A stretch of 64,000 nt of DNA. Origin: Nicotiana tabacum (Eukaryota > Streptophyta > Magnoliopsida > Solanales > Solanaceae). The stretch spans positions 199,226,103-199,290,102 of the forward strand of contig NC_134101.1 of NCBI RefSeq assembly GCF_000715075.1, read 5' to 3'. The notes below the pieces were generated by a model, which saw only the letters and a list, made by a program, of their open reading frames with translations, was not told where the DNA came from and ran no database searches. Of the stretch, positions 1 through 11,814 are shown in pieces; within the stretch, counting starts at the first letter, position 1; every line of letters begins with the position of its first letter. A program made the position numbers and the translations under genes.

Positions 1-1947
1 TTAGCCATTATTCATAAATATATCATTCTCGTCCCTTAGCCCACATTACAACCATAAAAAAAAGTCCTAACTGATTTTAGACTGAGTGAGCCTACATTAG
101 TAGAGATTTACATAAAGGGCAAGCTTATGGTGTCAATTACAATTGTGTGACTTCTTTCGTGAGAGTGAGAGATCTTCTTTGATATATATGAGTTCTTAAA
201 ATATATTCGATTAATGTATGGATTCAACTTACTCTCTTGTTCTTGTTGTGAGGGCACACGGTTTCACAAGGGATAGGTAACGTTATTAGACTTCTCTCGA
301 TGACGTTGGGTGTTCAAGCCATGAGTACATTGTGACATTGAGTTGGTTTTTTAGGCTAGGATTGTTAGGAGCAAGTTGTCTTTGTTGTGAATATTTGTGA
401 AGTATGGCATAGGAAAAGGGAAATGTATGTGATTACATATGCTAGAGTTTAATTGTTGATATCAACCATGGTCATTGGTGTAGCGTGCCTTAATTGTGTA
501 AAAATAAAGTGCTTAAGGATAGTGTGAATTGTTAGTTGACTCGAGGACGAGCCATGTTTAAGCGTGGGGTAGTGATATTTGGCTATAATTATGTATTTTT
601 AGTACTTTACTTACATTACATTTAGGTGCTTTAATGCTAAATTGTATTATATGTGTGCTTAGTTGAGTTTATTTTATGTGTAGGTACGCTGGAGATGAAA
701 CTGAGAGCGAACTAAAGAGTTTATATATATTTTATGCGCTACAAGAATGGTTCATGATCATTAATTGATTGGAAATATTATAATGACATAATTAGACAAT
801 GATTGAAGACAAAAAAAAAACAATTACAAAGGAGTTGAAAAGAAAATCGAAATGAGGATTTGAAAGTTGGGAAAGAAAAATCAAAAATTGAAAACGAATC
901 ACAGAAGCAGGCGAGGCGAGCAAATATGCTCCCATTAGAACTAGCGACGCGAGGCCTGTAGCGAGATGGAGCCGCGCGATGAAGGTCGCGAGACAAGGTC
1001 TACATCGAGGTGTTCACATGTTCCGAGTTTTAAAGCCTATTTTGTCTCCTTTTTGGTTTTGGACTTGGTTATTTCATCTAGGCCTTTTCCCTACACATAT
1101 AAATAGCCATTAAACATCATTTTTAGGGGGGAGACCTGACTTTAGACCTAGGGAGAGCACGGAGCCGCCATGAAGGCTCGAAATTCATCAGATTCCATCT
1201 TTCTTCCACTAAACTTAGTAATCTTTACTTTTTCTTGATGATTTGTTGTTTTGCTACTATATCTATGTGGAGCTAAACATCACGTTTTATGGTTGTGGGT
1301 GTCATGAATATTGAAGTTTATTAATTATATTACCGTTAATTCGAGTTATCATCTTTCGTTGTTTCTCCAATTTTGTGTATAATTGCTTAATTATTTGGCC
1401 GGCAGTTGAGTTCTATTTACTATCTATGCTATGCTTGGGAAAATCGTGTTTAGATTAGAGTAGAATTAGAGAGAGCTTGTTTCTAAACCCGTGGCTCGGG
1501 AAAAGATTTCGCGGTTACAATAGGAATATACCTAACGGTCTTGCTTAGTTGAATACCGTATTATATTTGTTCATGACAAAACCATGGGAATATAGAGTTG
1601 ATATATTATGGATAGATGGATAGTATTGTGGGAACATGCTATTTATATAAATGATCCGATCAACTAGCAATCATAGATAATTCGGATTGACAAGTGTAAT
1701 TACGAACTCAATAGGATTGATAAACCGACCACAACCCTGGAATCTATATCTCCCTTGGTTACGTGTTTAAACTTCGCAATAGTAGTTGTAATAGAAAAGT
1801 TAAACTTTTGATCATCTTGGACAATTAATTAATTTTAGTTTGCTTAGTTAATGATTAATCTAAGTCTCTGTGGGTTCGCTATTTGATTTTCGAGTCACTT
1901 TATTACTTGACGGCTACGTATACTTGCGTGTACTTGTGGAACCAACA
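1..1947 (+). mobile_element. 3' end of an Athila/Tat-like Ty3/gypsy element (tail of internal region plus 3' LTR)
   Basis: Positions 1-572 read as the non-coding tail of an internal region. It ends in a purine-rich tract (about 558-572, TTTAAGCGTGGGG), which is the usual polypurine primer just before a 3' LTR. The LTR follows directly. No coding domain is visible in 1-572. The rest of the element, including any 5' LTR, would lie left of the window. It abuts post-pol sequence of a Retand relic at 1948, so it probably inserted into that relic. The Athila-like label rests on the tail wording and is inference. Confidence 0.6.
573..1947 (+). repeat. 3' LTR of the Athila-like element
   Basis: This is a 1,375-bp block starting TGATATTTGG and ending ACCAACA, so it has TG...CA ends. 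It follows a polypurine tract. A TATA-like box (CATATAAATAGC) lies at about 1096-1107, in the right place for an LTR promoter. The right part ends in the phrase GGGTTCG...CTTGCGTGTACTTG, typical of this LTR type. No second copy is present in the window, so the ends are inferred from the termini only. Confidence 0.6.
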
Positions 1948-2234
1948 TTGACATCCAAAGGAAATGCCCCCAATATTCGAGGTTTATTTTAGGGAACCTC
2001 GGATACTGTTAAATGATGTCTTTGACATTGATTCGTGGCCGGCCTTTGATTTTTCAGTTAGCACGATCCTTTGTTGCCTCGTTCAAAACCTTGCCAAAAA
2101 ATCCAATTGGGACAAAAATAGTTCAAGGGAAAAAGAGTGTAATGCGTGCTTTAAGACCTAAAGCTTTGTGCCGCTCATTGTCGATAACCTGCAAGGGTTA
2201 GTCGAAAAATAGAAAAAAAATTGAAATCGCGTTT

Positions 2235-3600
2235 TACCTTCATTTGAATTTCGGATGTTTACTATGACCTTCTTTAGTACTAATTCCCCGTGAACTTTGA
2301 CCTCGATCGTTTCTCCTCTCATTCCGTGCAGAATTTTGCCCAGATCCGCTACTTCTACGGTCCCCATTATACGGTTGATATCGATCTCTATTTGACCTCG
2401 GTTCTCGGTCGATATCTCTCTTAATTTATCTACGGTCCTGATAGGATAAACGGACCCAGAAGGAGTACCTAGTTGATAATCCTCGACCCTAATCTTTGAC
2501 CGATATCGATTATGTGCATCGGCCCAAGTGACAGTTGGATACTCGATCAAATTTTGCTTCAAGTGCTATGAAGCTATGGAACTCTGAATGTTGAGGCCTT
2601 GAGTAAAAGCTTGAACAACCCATCGCCGGTGGCTGGTGACAAATCCATTCGTTCCATTTGGAATCGAGATATGAATTCCCTGAGAATCTCGTCGTCCTTC
2701 TGCCTTTCCTTGAAAAGGTATGACTTTCTTGATGGCCCCGGCGTGTGCCTTTATAAAAGAATCTGCAAGCATAGCAAACGAGTCAATAGAATTAAGGGGT
2801 AAATTATGATACCATATCATGGTACCCTTCGATAGAGTCTCCCCGAATTTCTTCAGTAATACAGATTCAATTTCGTCATCTTCCAAATCATTTCCTTTGA
2901 TGGCACACATGTATGATGTGACGTGTTCATTTGGGTCAGTCGTCCAGTTATACTTTGGAATATCGAGCATACAGAACTTCTTGGGGATTGACGTCGGAGC
3001 TGCATTAGGGGAAAAGGTTTTTGTACAAACTTTTTGGAATCTAGTCCTTTAAATATCGGTGGTGCCTCGAGATTTGGTCGACCCTGGAGTTATAGGTTTC
3101 CACCTTCTTATCATTTTCCTCGATCATCTTTTCTCCTGTCTTGATTCGCTTTGTAAATTCTTCGAACATCTTTATAACAACAGGATTGGTCTCCAATTCC
3201 TTCTCGTTTGATTTTCTCGAAGTCGATTCGACCATGTGTACAACTTCTTGGGATGGCTCGAGTTCGACCCAGCTTGGCGTTTGGTTCTGATTTTGGAGTT
3301 GAGCTATTACTGCCTGTTGGGCCTGCAACATTTCGAAGATTACTCGCAGGCTGATCCCGCCATCTTCACCGCCATATGCATTCTGAGTAGCTGATCGGGC
3401 ACCCCACAAAAGTTGCTTTCTAGATCGATGGCCAAATTCCCATTGATGACTACATGCGAACTGACATTGATCGGATCTACAGCCGAAACTCTATCGAGGT
3501 CAGCAGGGGGTACAACGTTTCCCGGTGCAATATTCTCATTCTCGACGTGGTGGCTGAGATCATTGTCAATATGTTGAGGTGCTGACTGAGAGTTTGACAT
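2235..3600 (-). pseudogene. Decayed Retand-type gag
   Basis: Gag is the structural protein that would form the retrotransposon particle. The start is the ATG at 3598-3600, giving MSNSQSAPQH, the same N-terminus as the plus-strand copy (MSNPQAVPTH at 19616). The reading shifts frame near 3400 (QNAYGGEDGGISL) and again near 3000. It then gives the capsid core with DDEIESVLLKKF and SIDSFAMLADSFIKAH around 2770-2890. A further break lies near 2565, before the WADAHNRYRSK region. The zinc-knuckle end is missing because the deletion joins gag to post-pol sequence. Several frameshifts and stops rule out an intact product. Confidence 0.75.
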
Positions 3601-3692
3601 TTTTTAATCCTGTAATAAAAGATACTTCAAAGAACAAGCGTAAAATAGTATGTGTTAAGAAAATTTGTAGCAGGCTATCACTATTATCTTTA

Positions 3693-3712
3693 GCCCCACG
3701 GTGGACGCCAAA
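3693..3712 (-). other. Primer binding site of the Retand relic
   Basis: The minus strand reads TTGGCGTCCACCGTGGGGC right next to the LTR. It differs by one base from the site in the element at 18888 (TTGGCGCCCACCGTGGGGC). This position and motif mark where a tRNA primes minus-strand DNA synthesis. Confidence 0.7.
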
Positions 3713-3713
3713 C

Positions 3714-4378
3714 TGTTTATCCTAAAAACAGATAACAATTGAATTTATACTGTGATTCGAAGGACACGGGATTTACTTAGCACAAATTGAGAGGAAAAGT
3801 AAATTGACAATGAAATTAACTGCGAATATAAATGAAGCAAACCAAATAAAATGTATAGCTTTAATCCTTGAGCTAGACTGCCCTCGAATTAAGTGACTAT
3901 TTTGCCGGAAAGTATGAAAACAGTAACAGGGATATTGAGAGCTGAAGGGAAAGTGAATATATCACTTTATGTAATGTGAATATGATCCTTTTTACAAATG
4001 ATTAGACCTCATTTATATAATAGGGGAGTCCTACTCTTGGTATAATTCTAAATATAGTAAGAAATCTTATGATTGACTAATTAATCGGCCTCCTCTCGAT
4101 ACGTGCCGGAATTTGCGCCGTGATCCTCGCCTGATTGCGGATATTTGTCTTTTCGTTATTCAACCCGTTAAGCTGCTCTCGATTTCCATCTTGTTCGGTC
4201 CCGATCTTGGTTGATCTCGATTTTGGTCGGTCTTAATCTTAATCGGTCTCAGGGTTTTGAGCTTGACAATCTAATTCTGCACCATAATATAATATAAATC
4301 AAAGTCGATCCTTGACTTATTATACTCCAGTCTCGATCAGTCACGCAAAAAGAATAAATCCGATTTTGACTGTATATA
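3714..4378 (-). repeat. 5' LTR of the Retand relic
   Basis: The plus-strand left edge is TGTTTATCC at 3714. The right edge is near TGTATATA at 4371-4378, matching the start of the other LTRs of this family (TGTATACGG on the element's strand). A TATA-like stretch lies near 4013-4022. The family is the same as the LTRs at 18888-19507 and 48228-48860 and the fragment at 59401-59751. Confidence 0.65.
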
Positions 4379-4947
4379 CTCTTTCATGCTAGTAGTCGAG
4401 TAGAGGAGGTCGAGATTCACTAAATACTCTTACAACCTTTACATTATTATGCACGGGTTGGGATAATTTGTGTTAAGAAAATATAATAGATATGTATAAA
4501 TATTTAATCATGAACTAATAATTAAAATAAACTATAAATTTGATAAATAAATTCAGAATTGATAAATTTTAAACTCTTACTTTCCCTACTTACAACTTTA
4601 AATGAAAATATTCTTACAACTTAAATTGAAAGAAAGCAGAAAGGGACAAGAAACACCCTAAACGATGTAAATATTCTTAAAGCTTTATTAAAGGAAAACA
4701 CGTCTGCTTTTGCTAGTAGGGTCTTGACTTTTGATGAAGTGGCAAAATCCGCGTGTTCAAGAGATAAGATACTTCGTCGGCAGCCAGCCAACCATGCACC
4801 GTCCACGCCTCTATCGAATCTCTAGGTGTTCAATAAATTTAATAATTAAGAAGAATAAATTAAATTCCGTAATTGACTGGAACTATCTTGAAAAGATCAC
4901 ATACATCCTAACAGATGTACGAAGAACACTTAAAAAACAATAAATAA
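4379..4947. other. AT-rich spacer, nothing recognised
   Basis: This segment lies between the Retand relic and the Mutator-like element. No long reading frame, repeat partner or RNA gene could be recognised. Short open stretches (for example 4621-4806) have no family resemblance. Confidence 0.5.
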
Positions 4948-4957
4948 AAAAAGTTGC

Positions 4958-5190
4958 GGGTAAATTTGCTTGCGATCATTCAACTTTAAAGTTTGTAATA
5001 CAAAAATTATTTTTACAGCTTTGGTAACATAAAAGTCATTAAATTCAAAGTTTCGCACACCAAAGTCATTTTTTTATTTTTTTTCATCACATAAAAGTCA
5101 TTCTAACTTTAGTCAAGTTAACTAAAAAATAAATTTCACCTGAATTTTTATATTTTATATCGAAAATTATGACATGGCACTCCAAAATAG
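4958..5190 (+). repeat. Left terminal inverted repeat
   Basis: It starts GGGTAAATTT and runs to about ATGGCACTCCAAAATAG. Its reverse complement aligns along its length, with gaps, to 17984-18206. It contains several loosely repeated units of the type 'CATAAAAGTCATT'. Confidence 0.6.
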
Positions 5191-6638
5191 CCAATTAGCT
5201 TAATAAAAAATATTAAATATGATAAACTATTTTAGAAATACTAATCTCCTTTATGGTTATGAAATTATGCTTATTTTCTTATTTAATTTTTTTATAACAC
5301 TAATCACAACGGCAACAAACCAAGCTCGAAAATCGTGTTTGTCATTGAATTATTTGAACAACGACTCATCTTCTACTAATTACCGGGGCCCAAGGGTCAA
5401 GCCACTAAAGCAAAGGCTTTAGGCTCCCAAATTTTGAAGACCCCAAATTTTTCTTTTTATTTTCTATTCGTATTTGTTATCTTGAGTTGAGGGTTTTTCG
5501 GAAACAGTCTCTCTACCCTTTCGGGGTAGGGGTAAGGTCTGCGTACACACTACCCTCCTCAGACTCCACTTGTGAGATTTTACTGGATTGTTATTGTTGT
5601 TGTTGTTGCTGTTTTTGTTTTCTACTCGTATTTGTATTGAGCCCTCGACTAATCCAGATTCGTATCGCATAAGGCCTAGTAAAAGAGAGAACACGTTTTA
5701 ACAGGATTTATTTCAACCACATGACTCGAACCCAATATAAGGTAAGTTGGATCATATACATCTCACAACAATCTTTAGAAGTAGGGTCTAAATATATTGG
5801 GTATGTTAAAATTAAAAAAATTAAATTATTTTATAAAAAGTAAATATAACTTTTAATTATTGATGTAACCGTTTAAGCAAAAAATGGAGAAAGAGAATCA
5901 CTCCCCCTAAACCGTCGTCGCGAATATAAAACTTTTCATTATTTAAATTTGACGATTGACATCATTAGTGAGGTACCTATATTATTATTCTCCTTTTACA
6001 TTTCTCACTAAAAACGTGCAATTCAATAGTCCAAGTCTTATTTTTTATCTTTCTCATCAGAAAACGGGTACTACATTCTTATATTCTCTTCTTGATTTCT
6101 ACAAAAAAAGGTTAAGTTCTCGATAAGTTATATTGTTCTCTGTAGAAAAAAAAGAGTTTTATTTTTTCTATAAAAACAAGAGTTGAAGAGTACCGTTGAA
6201 TAAAATTATATTGGACATTCTTTTTTTCCTTCCCCCCCCAGGTTTCAAGCATTTCAACAAGTATATTAGAACATCAAAAATTATTTTGATATCAAGTTAT
6301 AAACTTCTTGAATCTAGTTCAATTATCTAAGATCAATAATATCTTAGGAGAGATTAAATTATTTATAAAAGAAACTATTAACAACTTTACATCTTAAAAA
6401 GATAGAAAAATAGACTTCCATTAAAAATATAGATGATTTTTTTTCTTTCTGATAGGCCCCAGATAAAAAATTAGCTTTAGGCCATCAATCTTTATTTAAA
6501 AAAGATATTTATAAAATTCACTAAATAAATAAGTATATTAGTAAAAACAAAATAGTCAAATTATATTTTTTACATTAAAGATAATGAGTTTAAAATTTAT
6601 TACAATGAAATCAAAATAAGAAGAATAAATGTAATATC
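5191..6638. other. Interior of the Mutator-like element, left part
   Basis: Apart from the SINE, this is AT-rich DNA without a convincing gene. GGCCC-rich phrases near 5388-5450 and 6455-6490 (TTTAGGC...CCC, and TAGGCCCC...TTTAGGCC) resemble each other and could be ends of a further small element. No target duplication was found for them. Confidence 0.4.
5478..5617 (+). mobile_element. 5'-truncated TS-type SINE
   Basis: It contains the Solanaceae TS SINE body (TTTTTCGGAAACAG, GGTAGGGGTAAGGTCTGCGT, ACTACCCTCC...AGACTCCACTTGTGAGATT) and ends in TTG repeats, the usual tail. The tRNA-like A and B boxes are missing, so it is 5' truncated. It lies between 18-bp direct repeats TTTTCTAYTCGTATTTGT (5460-5477 and 5618-5635, one mismatch), a typical target duplication made by LINE machinery. 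Confidence 0.8.
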
Positions 6639-7371
6639 TGTTTACCCGTAAAATGGTACAATTAAATTTATATCATGATTTTTAGATAAGCGAATCGATT
6701 TGACCCAAATAGTAAATAACTAAGTACAAAAATAAGATTATGAAATGAAATTAAAGGAAATACAAGCCTAGCTATGAACTTAGCCTGTCTCGTGGCCAAA
6801 GTGTGAACGATACTTAAGAATACAGGTGGCTAGGTAGAGAATACCTAGTGGCGCGAGATAACTCTCTCCTTTGAACTCGGCCATTTATCCTGAAAAACTC
6901 TACTTAGACTGAGAATAGCGTTATAAAATAAGAACAGACTGTAGCATTTGTGTACAGAATATTTTTTCCTACAATGAATGTTAATCCTCCTATTTATGAC
7001 TCTATTTAGGGAGACAAGATACCCAAATCAAGCTCCTCTTGAATGAGAATAAAATCATCATTGATGATTGCATAACGGTTGGTTATAAATGCGGGATGCG
7101 CTGTACGGTAGTAGTTTATGTTAGATGCTTATCTGGTACCTTCTTTATGACTTTCGACCATATTCTCTGTAATAGCTGCTCATTGAATGCTATCCGATGT
7201 CAATATTTTGAACATTTTCTATCGGCTACTCTGTCTTCGGGATTCATTCAACACTAGCCACATGTTTGCATCCAATGTCAGTTGTTCGCTGACTCACGTC
7301 CCATCTGTCTTCAGTTCCACATGTCACTTCGTCATTCGTCCAATTGTCTCTAACCAAGTTTACCCTATACA
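6639..7371 (-). repeat. 3' LTR of the Tat element
   Basis: The plus-strand edges are TGTTTACCCG and CCCTATACA. It matches 17314-17899 over its whole length but is about 145 bp longer, because the other LTR lost internal pieces (for example the part matching about 6840-6900). It is followed on the plus strand by GATAGCCCCCTAG. On the element's strand this is a polypurine tract, CTAGGGGGC, at about 7374-7384. Confidence 0.8.
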
Positions 7372-7714
7372 GATAGCCCCCTAGTTTCCGGTGATGCAAC
7401 TTAGTGTTACCGGGAAGTAGATAAGAGTTTTTTTCCTTGACGGAAAAGTTCTTGAATATTCCCTGACACTTGATAGGATGCACATCTTCTCGCATTTGAT
7501 AACCCGAACACGTATTGTTCCATGATTCAGCAAATATTTTTGTCAATTTTCGAGGTAATCATTACCACAATTTTTGTCATCTACAAATTCTCCAGTACTC
7601 CTTATTTTTACTCTTTACCTTTTACAACTTCCTCTTCTTCTTAGATTTATCTTAGAACCCTACTGCAAACTTTAACTTTCTTAGTAAAATTTTCTTCTCA
7701 AATTTCTCACCATC

Positions 7715-10700
7715 ATGTCTTCTAACACTGTTACCTTCAAAAATTCTGGCCTTCTCTTCGATGGAGGTCTAATGAAGAACATAACCAAAGAGGTTGATGT
7801 CGAGTTTAAACCTCCAACCATAAACACCATTATACCTCTTCACCTTAGCACGAAATCTGACCTTCAAGAACAAAAAGAAACTGCAAATCCCCAAAGTGAT
7901 AGACACTAGCCTATTAACAAGTATCCTCTTCCATTCGTCCTCCTAGCATCCCTTTCATGAAGGAGGATTGTAATTGGAACAACATTGAAATCCTCACCCC
8001 TAGCAAGCTAGAAAGAGTCACCTTCTCCGGTGGCTTGCCTCTGCCAATTGTGCTCTAAGACCGGGGAAACCCTAACTCTTGCACATATGATGAATCTCTA
8101 CTCCTCAAAGATCTTCTATGGAGGTGTACTAAAACTTAGAAAACACGGTCATCATACCCTTCTTACCAGCATCGATAATGACAACGACCATGGATGAATG
8201 GAATGGTGCGTTATCATTGCTACCAGGGACATCCTCCCGGTCACAACACCTGCTCTTCCCGAATCATGGAATCTTTTCTGTAAGTCTTCGGATATCGTTT
8301 TGTTTTCATCTTTAGAAAGACTTTCCTTCTCTACAAACTTTACATTTTCCTTACTCCAACAACTCACTGGAAGCCACAGAAAATTGTGGATATTACTACA
8401 CCAGAATCCCGAAGGTAGAGAGAAATGGCTCCCAAATATTGATGAAAATTAAAATTATGGTAAACACAAATTCTTCTTCCCTTCTTTCAATCTTTCAATA
8501 TATCTTGGAAGCAATTAAACTTTCTTCTTGTACCATACAGGACTTCCGAAGGGATCCGTTTTCTCTGACATCGAGGCTTTTGACAACCCGATGAAGGCTC
8601 AATGGGTACTATAGAATGCCCTTAACCGGAGGAGAGATCGCGAATCTACTCGCATTTCTAGTAAAGGTACCTCCTTCCGGAGTCCCCAACCCAAAAATAA
8701 GAAACCAAAGAGGAAGCATACCTTCTCGGCTAGGACTCAAGAGAAGAGAATGAAAGAAACACCAACCGGACCTGCCATAGTGTTCCTTGATGAAGAAGAA
8801 ACTGATGATGAAGTGGTTTCTCTTCAAAGAAAAAAAAAATCTTCATCAACTCAATTGGATGATCAGCCGGGAGAACTTCAAACTCCACCACTAGAAGAAG
8901 TTCAAGAACTCCGGAGGAAATGGAAATAGCCGAAAATGCTTCATCTCGTTTTCGAATTCCCACAGTTGCTTTTGGTCAAAGGAGTTAAATCCCTGACCTT
9001 CCTCCGCCGTGAACTTCGGAGCCAATAAAAACTACCTCTCCATCTATACCAACTGCTTCTTCTCCGGCTTTTGACAACCCGATGAAGGCTCAATGGGTAC
9101 TATAGAATGCCCTTAACTGGAGGAGAGATCGCGAATCTACTCGCATTTCTAGTAAAGGTACCTCCTTCCGGAGTCCCCAACCCAAAAATAAGAAACCAAA
9201 GAGGAAGCATACCTTCTCGGCTAGGACTCAAGAGAAGAGAATGAAAGAAACACCAACCGGACCTGCCATAGTGTTCCTTGATGAAGAAGAAACTGATGAT
9301 GAAGTGGTTTCTCTTCAAAGAAAAAAAAGATCTTCATCAACTCAATTGGATGATCAGCCGGGAGAACTTCAAACTCCACCACTAGAAGAAGTTCAAGAAC
9401 TCCGGGGGAAATGGAAATAGCCGAAAATGCTTCATCTCGTTATCGAATTCCCACAGTTGCTTTTGGTCAAAGGAGTTCAATCCCTGACCTTCCTCCGCCG
9501 TGAACTTCTGAGCCAATAAAAACTACCTCTCCATCTATACCAACTGCTTCTTCTCCACCGACACCAGCTGAACAAAAAAGAAATGCCCCTTCTCCAGGGT
9601 CGCCCGACCATGGAAATTTTGGAAATACTTACTCGGCACCCACTTGAGATAGAAAATGAAGTGTCATCCTCTCGGATTAGAATGAGTGCCATATACTTTC
9701 CAAGCTGGTGGAGCTTGCCAATAATTTGAAGTCGTTGGCCTCAGAAAAAGATTAGAGAAAGATGGACTCTCTTTCTACGGAGTGTTTGATAAATAATAAC
9801 ATGCATTATTCGGCACAAGTATCAATCTAACTTTCTTTCATCTCTGTGTAACTTATACTTTGCATTAAAAGCATTAGTTCTAACCTTTTTCACGCTAACC
9901 TTCTTGCTTATGAGGGCCTGCAAAGGTTGATTTTGGACAAGTAATAGCTTACTTCAGAACGAAATTAACTTTTGGCTAAACAGAATCATCTTGCTGAGTG
10001 CCTCCAAGTGCTGGAGGCAAAAAATTGTTCAAATGGATAATCTTGAGGTCCGTTGCAGAAGTTCTAGCAAGATAGAATGGTACACATCCAAGAGGCCGTT
10101 CAATTGCATGAATACCTCAAAGATGCAAAGGCTAAGTGGGTTGAACTTCATGATACCGTAACTGTTGCTATCGAGCGTGAGTCTACCTTCATGGAACAAG
10201 TTAATAATTTGGAGGTTAGCTTACGCTTTAAAATTGAGGAGGCCAATTCTGCCGAGGAGAGAAGAGCAATAATGGAGGAAAGAATCAAAAGAGTCATGGA
10301 GTAGAATCACTTTCACTTGACCACCAATGTTGAGCTTGATTTCAGAATCAACATTATGAAACCTGAAAATGAAAAGCTCCAAGCGAAGATTGAAAATATC
10401 CGAGCTAAACTCGAAGATAGGGAATATTATCTCCTCTTCGATAAGACTTACGCCATATACCATACAAAGAGGAAGACTTTGGAGGAGGCCAAAGAAGGCA
10501 TTGCAAACATCGACGAATACATTGCAAAGGCCCGAGAGCTGGAAACAACTGCCCATGATAATCTCCCTGCTCGGTACGTGCTTCTGAATCTTTGAATACT
10601 AACTCTGAGTATTTGGGAACCGAAGGAAAAACTGCAAAAGATGAGGGCCTCGAACCGGAAGCGGAACAGCCTTCTCCCGATAAAGAAAATAAAAACTATT

Positions 10701-10732
10701 CTTTCCCTTCGGGTTCTGGCAGCAAGAACTAA
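7715..10732 (+). pseudogene. Antisense gene of the Tat element (aORF), decayed
   Basis: This gene runs opposite to gag-pol, between integrase and the 3' LTR, a place where Tat-lineage elements are known to carry extra ORFs of unknown function. The ATG at 7715 follows a CT-rich leader and gives MSSNTVTFKN. Near 7958 the frame reads MKEDCNWNNIEI, which resembles VKKDCRWENKEV in the antisense gene at 46233-47874. A GT-AG intron fits 8460-8540, and a second is possible at 9819-9914. The 3' part (10077-10575) is a coiled coil rich in E, K, L and A. The end is an acidic, serine-rich tail (about 10575-10732) stopping at TAA. Stops at 8041-8200 and 10302, frameshifts and a 491-bp duplication break it. 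Its function is unknown. Confidence 0.6.
8575..9556 (+). repeat. 491-bp tandem duplication inside the antisense gene
   Basis: The copies are 8575-9065 and 9066-9556. Both run from GGCTTTTGACAACCCG to CTGCTTCTTCTCC, with fewer than ten differences by eye (for example AACCGG against AACTGG near 8623 and 9114). The unit length is not a multiple of three, so the second copy breaks the reading frame. The low divergence makes it younger than the element itself. Confidence 0.9.
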
Positions 10733-11814
10733 TGTACATATTTTTTCTTTACTTTTTGTAACTATGCCAAAACTTCTTTATTGAGTTTGTTATTTTAATT
10801 TATAAAAGAAACTCTTTGCTTAAGTGTTGTGTAAAAAATATTCTTTTTCATTTAACTGGCAAAGCTTCACGAATCTTTTCACATTCGATAGCTTTTGATT
10901 CCGTGCATAAGCACTTCCGTAGTCTACCCTTTACTATGAGAGTTTACTAAGAGAGGGCCCTTATGTTTATAGAGCTCTTGAATAGGATGTATCTTGTTCA
11001 TTCTGACACAAGCATTTGAAGTTTTTATTAACTTTCAAACGATAAAATAAATTCACTCATCATTCGGACAAGAAATAAGATACAAATAAAAGGACTTTGA
11101 TTTATTCCCTCTATCTTTAAAAGTACATTTACATAAATATTCTTTTGCTTAAGTAAATAAAGTTGTCAATACATGTGGCTAACTTGTACAACTTATTTCT
11201 ACGGGGTTGAACATGCAGTTCCCGATCTTGATAAGACATTGATCCCGGTTCTAATAGTCCCCAGTCTTCGTAATACTTTTAGTTCCTTGTCATGTATTAT
11301 TCCTCCCCCCCTCCCCCGATGTTAGAATGCTAAGTACGAGAATTTGAACATTGGAAGTCTTGCATTCACTGATGACCATTCTTTCGTAGTATGTTTTACA
11401 TTGCTGCCTCATTAAAATGAGAGTTTTATGAGATGACATATGCTATCGAGCCATAGATTATTTAGCCATCCACAAGCTTCTTGTCACATGAGCTGATCTA
11501 CAGAACTGTTTATACTCATGTTAAAGTGAAGGCAATAGGGCTTATGGTTGTTGATTCACCAATGAAGGCAAATGATTATCTACAGATTGCATCTTACATA
11601 GAGCATCCTTGCCGATGATCCTTCCTTTATAGTATGCTTTACGTTGTTTCCTCATTAAACATCTTGTCAAAAAAATCTAATTAGGAAAAAAATTGGACGA
11701 TGAAAAAAAGAGTGCAGCGTACTTTCAGTGCCAGCATGGATCTTTAGCAATAATACCTTTTGAGGTGAGTCACATTCCAATTGCTTGGAAATTTAACTCC
11801 ATCTTGATTTTTTA
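10733..11814. other. Post-integrase spacer of the Tat element
   Basis: Non-coding region between the integrase end and the antisense gene. The phrase with TTTACATTGCTGCCTCATTAAAA (about 11395-11417) recurs in altered form near 11639-11660 (TTACGTTGTTTCCTCATTAAA), suggesting an old internal repeat. No gene is visible. Confidence 0.5.

Larger units (their letters stand above)
1948..4378 (-). mobile_element. Retand-type (Tat) gypsy relic, pol deleted, 3' LTR not in window
   Basis: Read on the minus strand the order is LTR (4378-3714), primer binding site (3712-3693), gag (3600 to about 2235), then post-pol spacer (about 2235-1948). The gag matches the plus-strand gag at 19616-20700 in wording and order. 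The post-pol part matches 44850-45080 of that same element. No protease, RT, RNase H or integrase lies between them, so pol was lost by an internal deletion near 2235. The Athila-like LTR at 1947 cuts off the 3' end. Confidence 0.75.

Noticed and set aside
8609..9318. Two identical 72-codon minus-strand frames
   Set aside because: They are shadows of the 491-bp tandem duplication of the antisense gene, which is coding on the plus strand.
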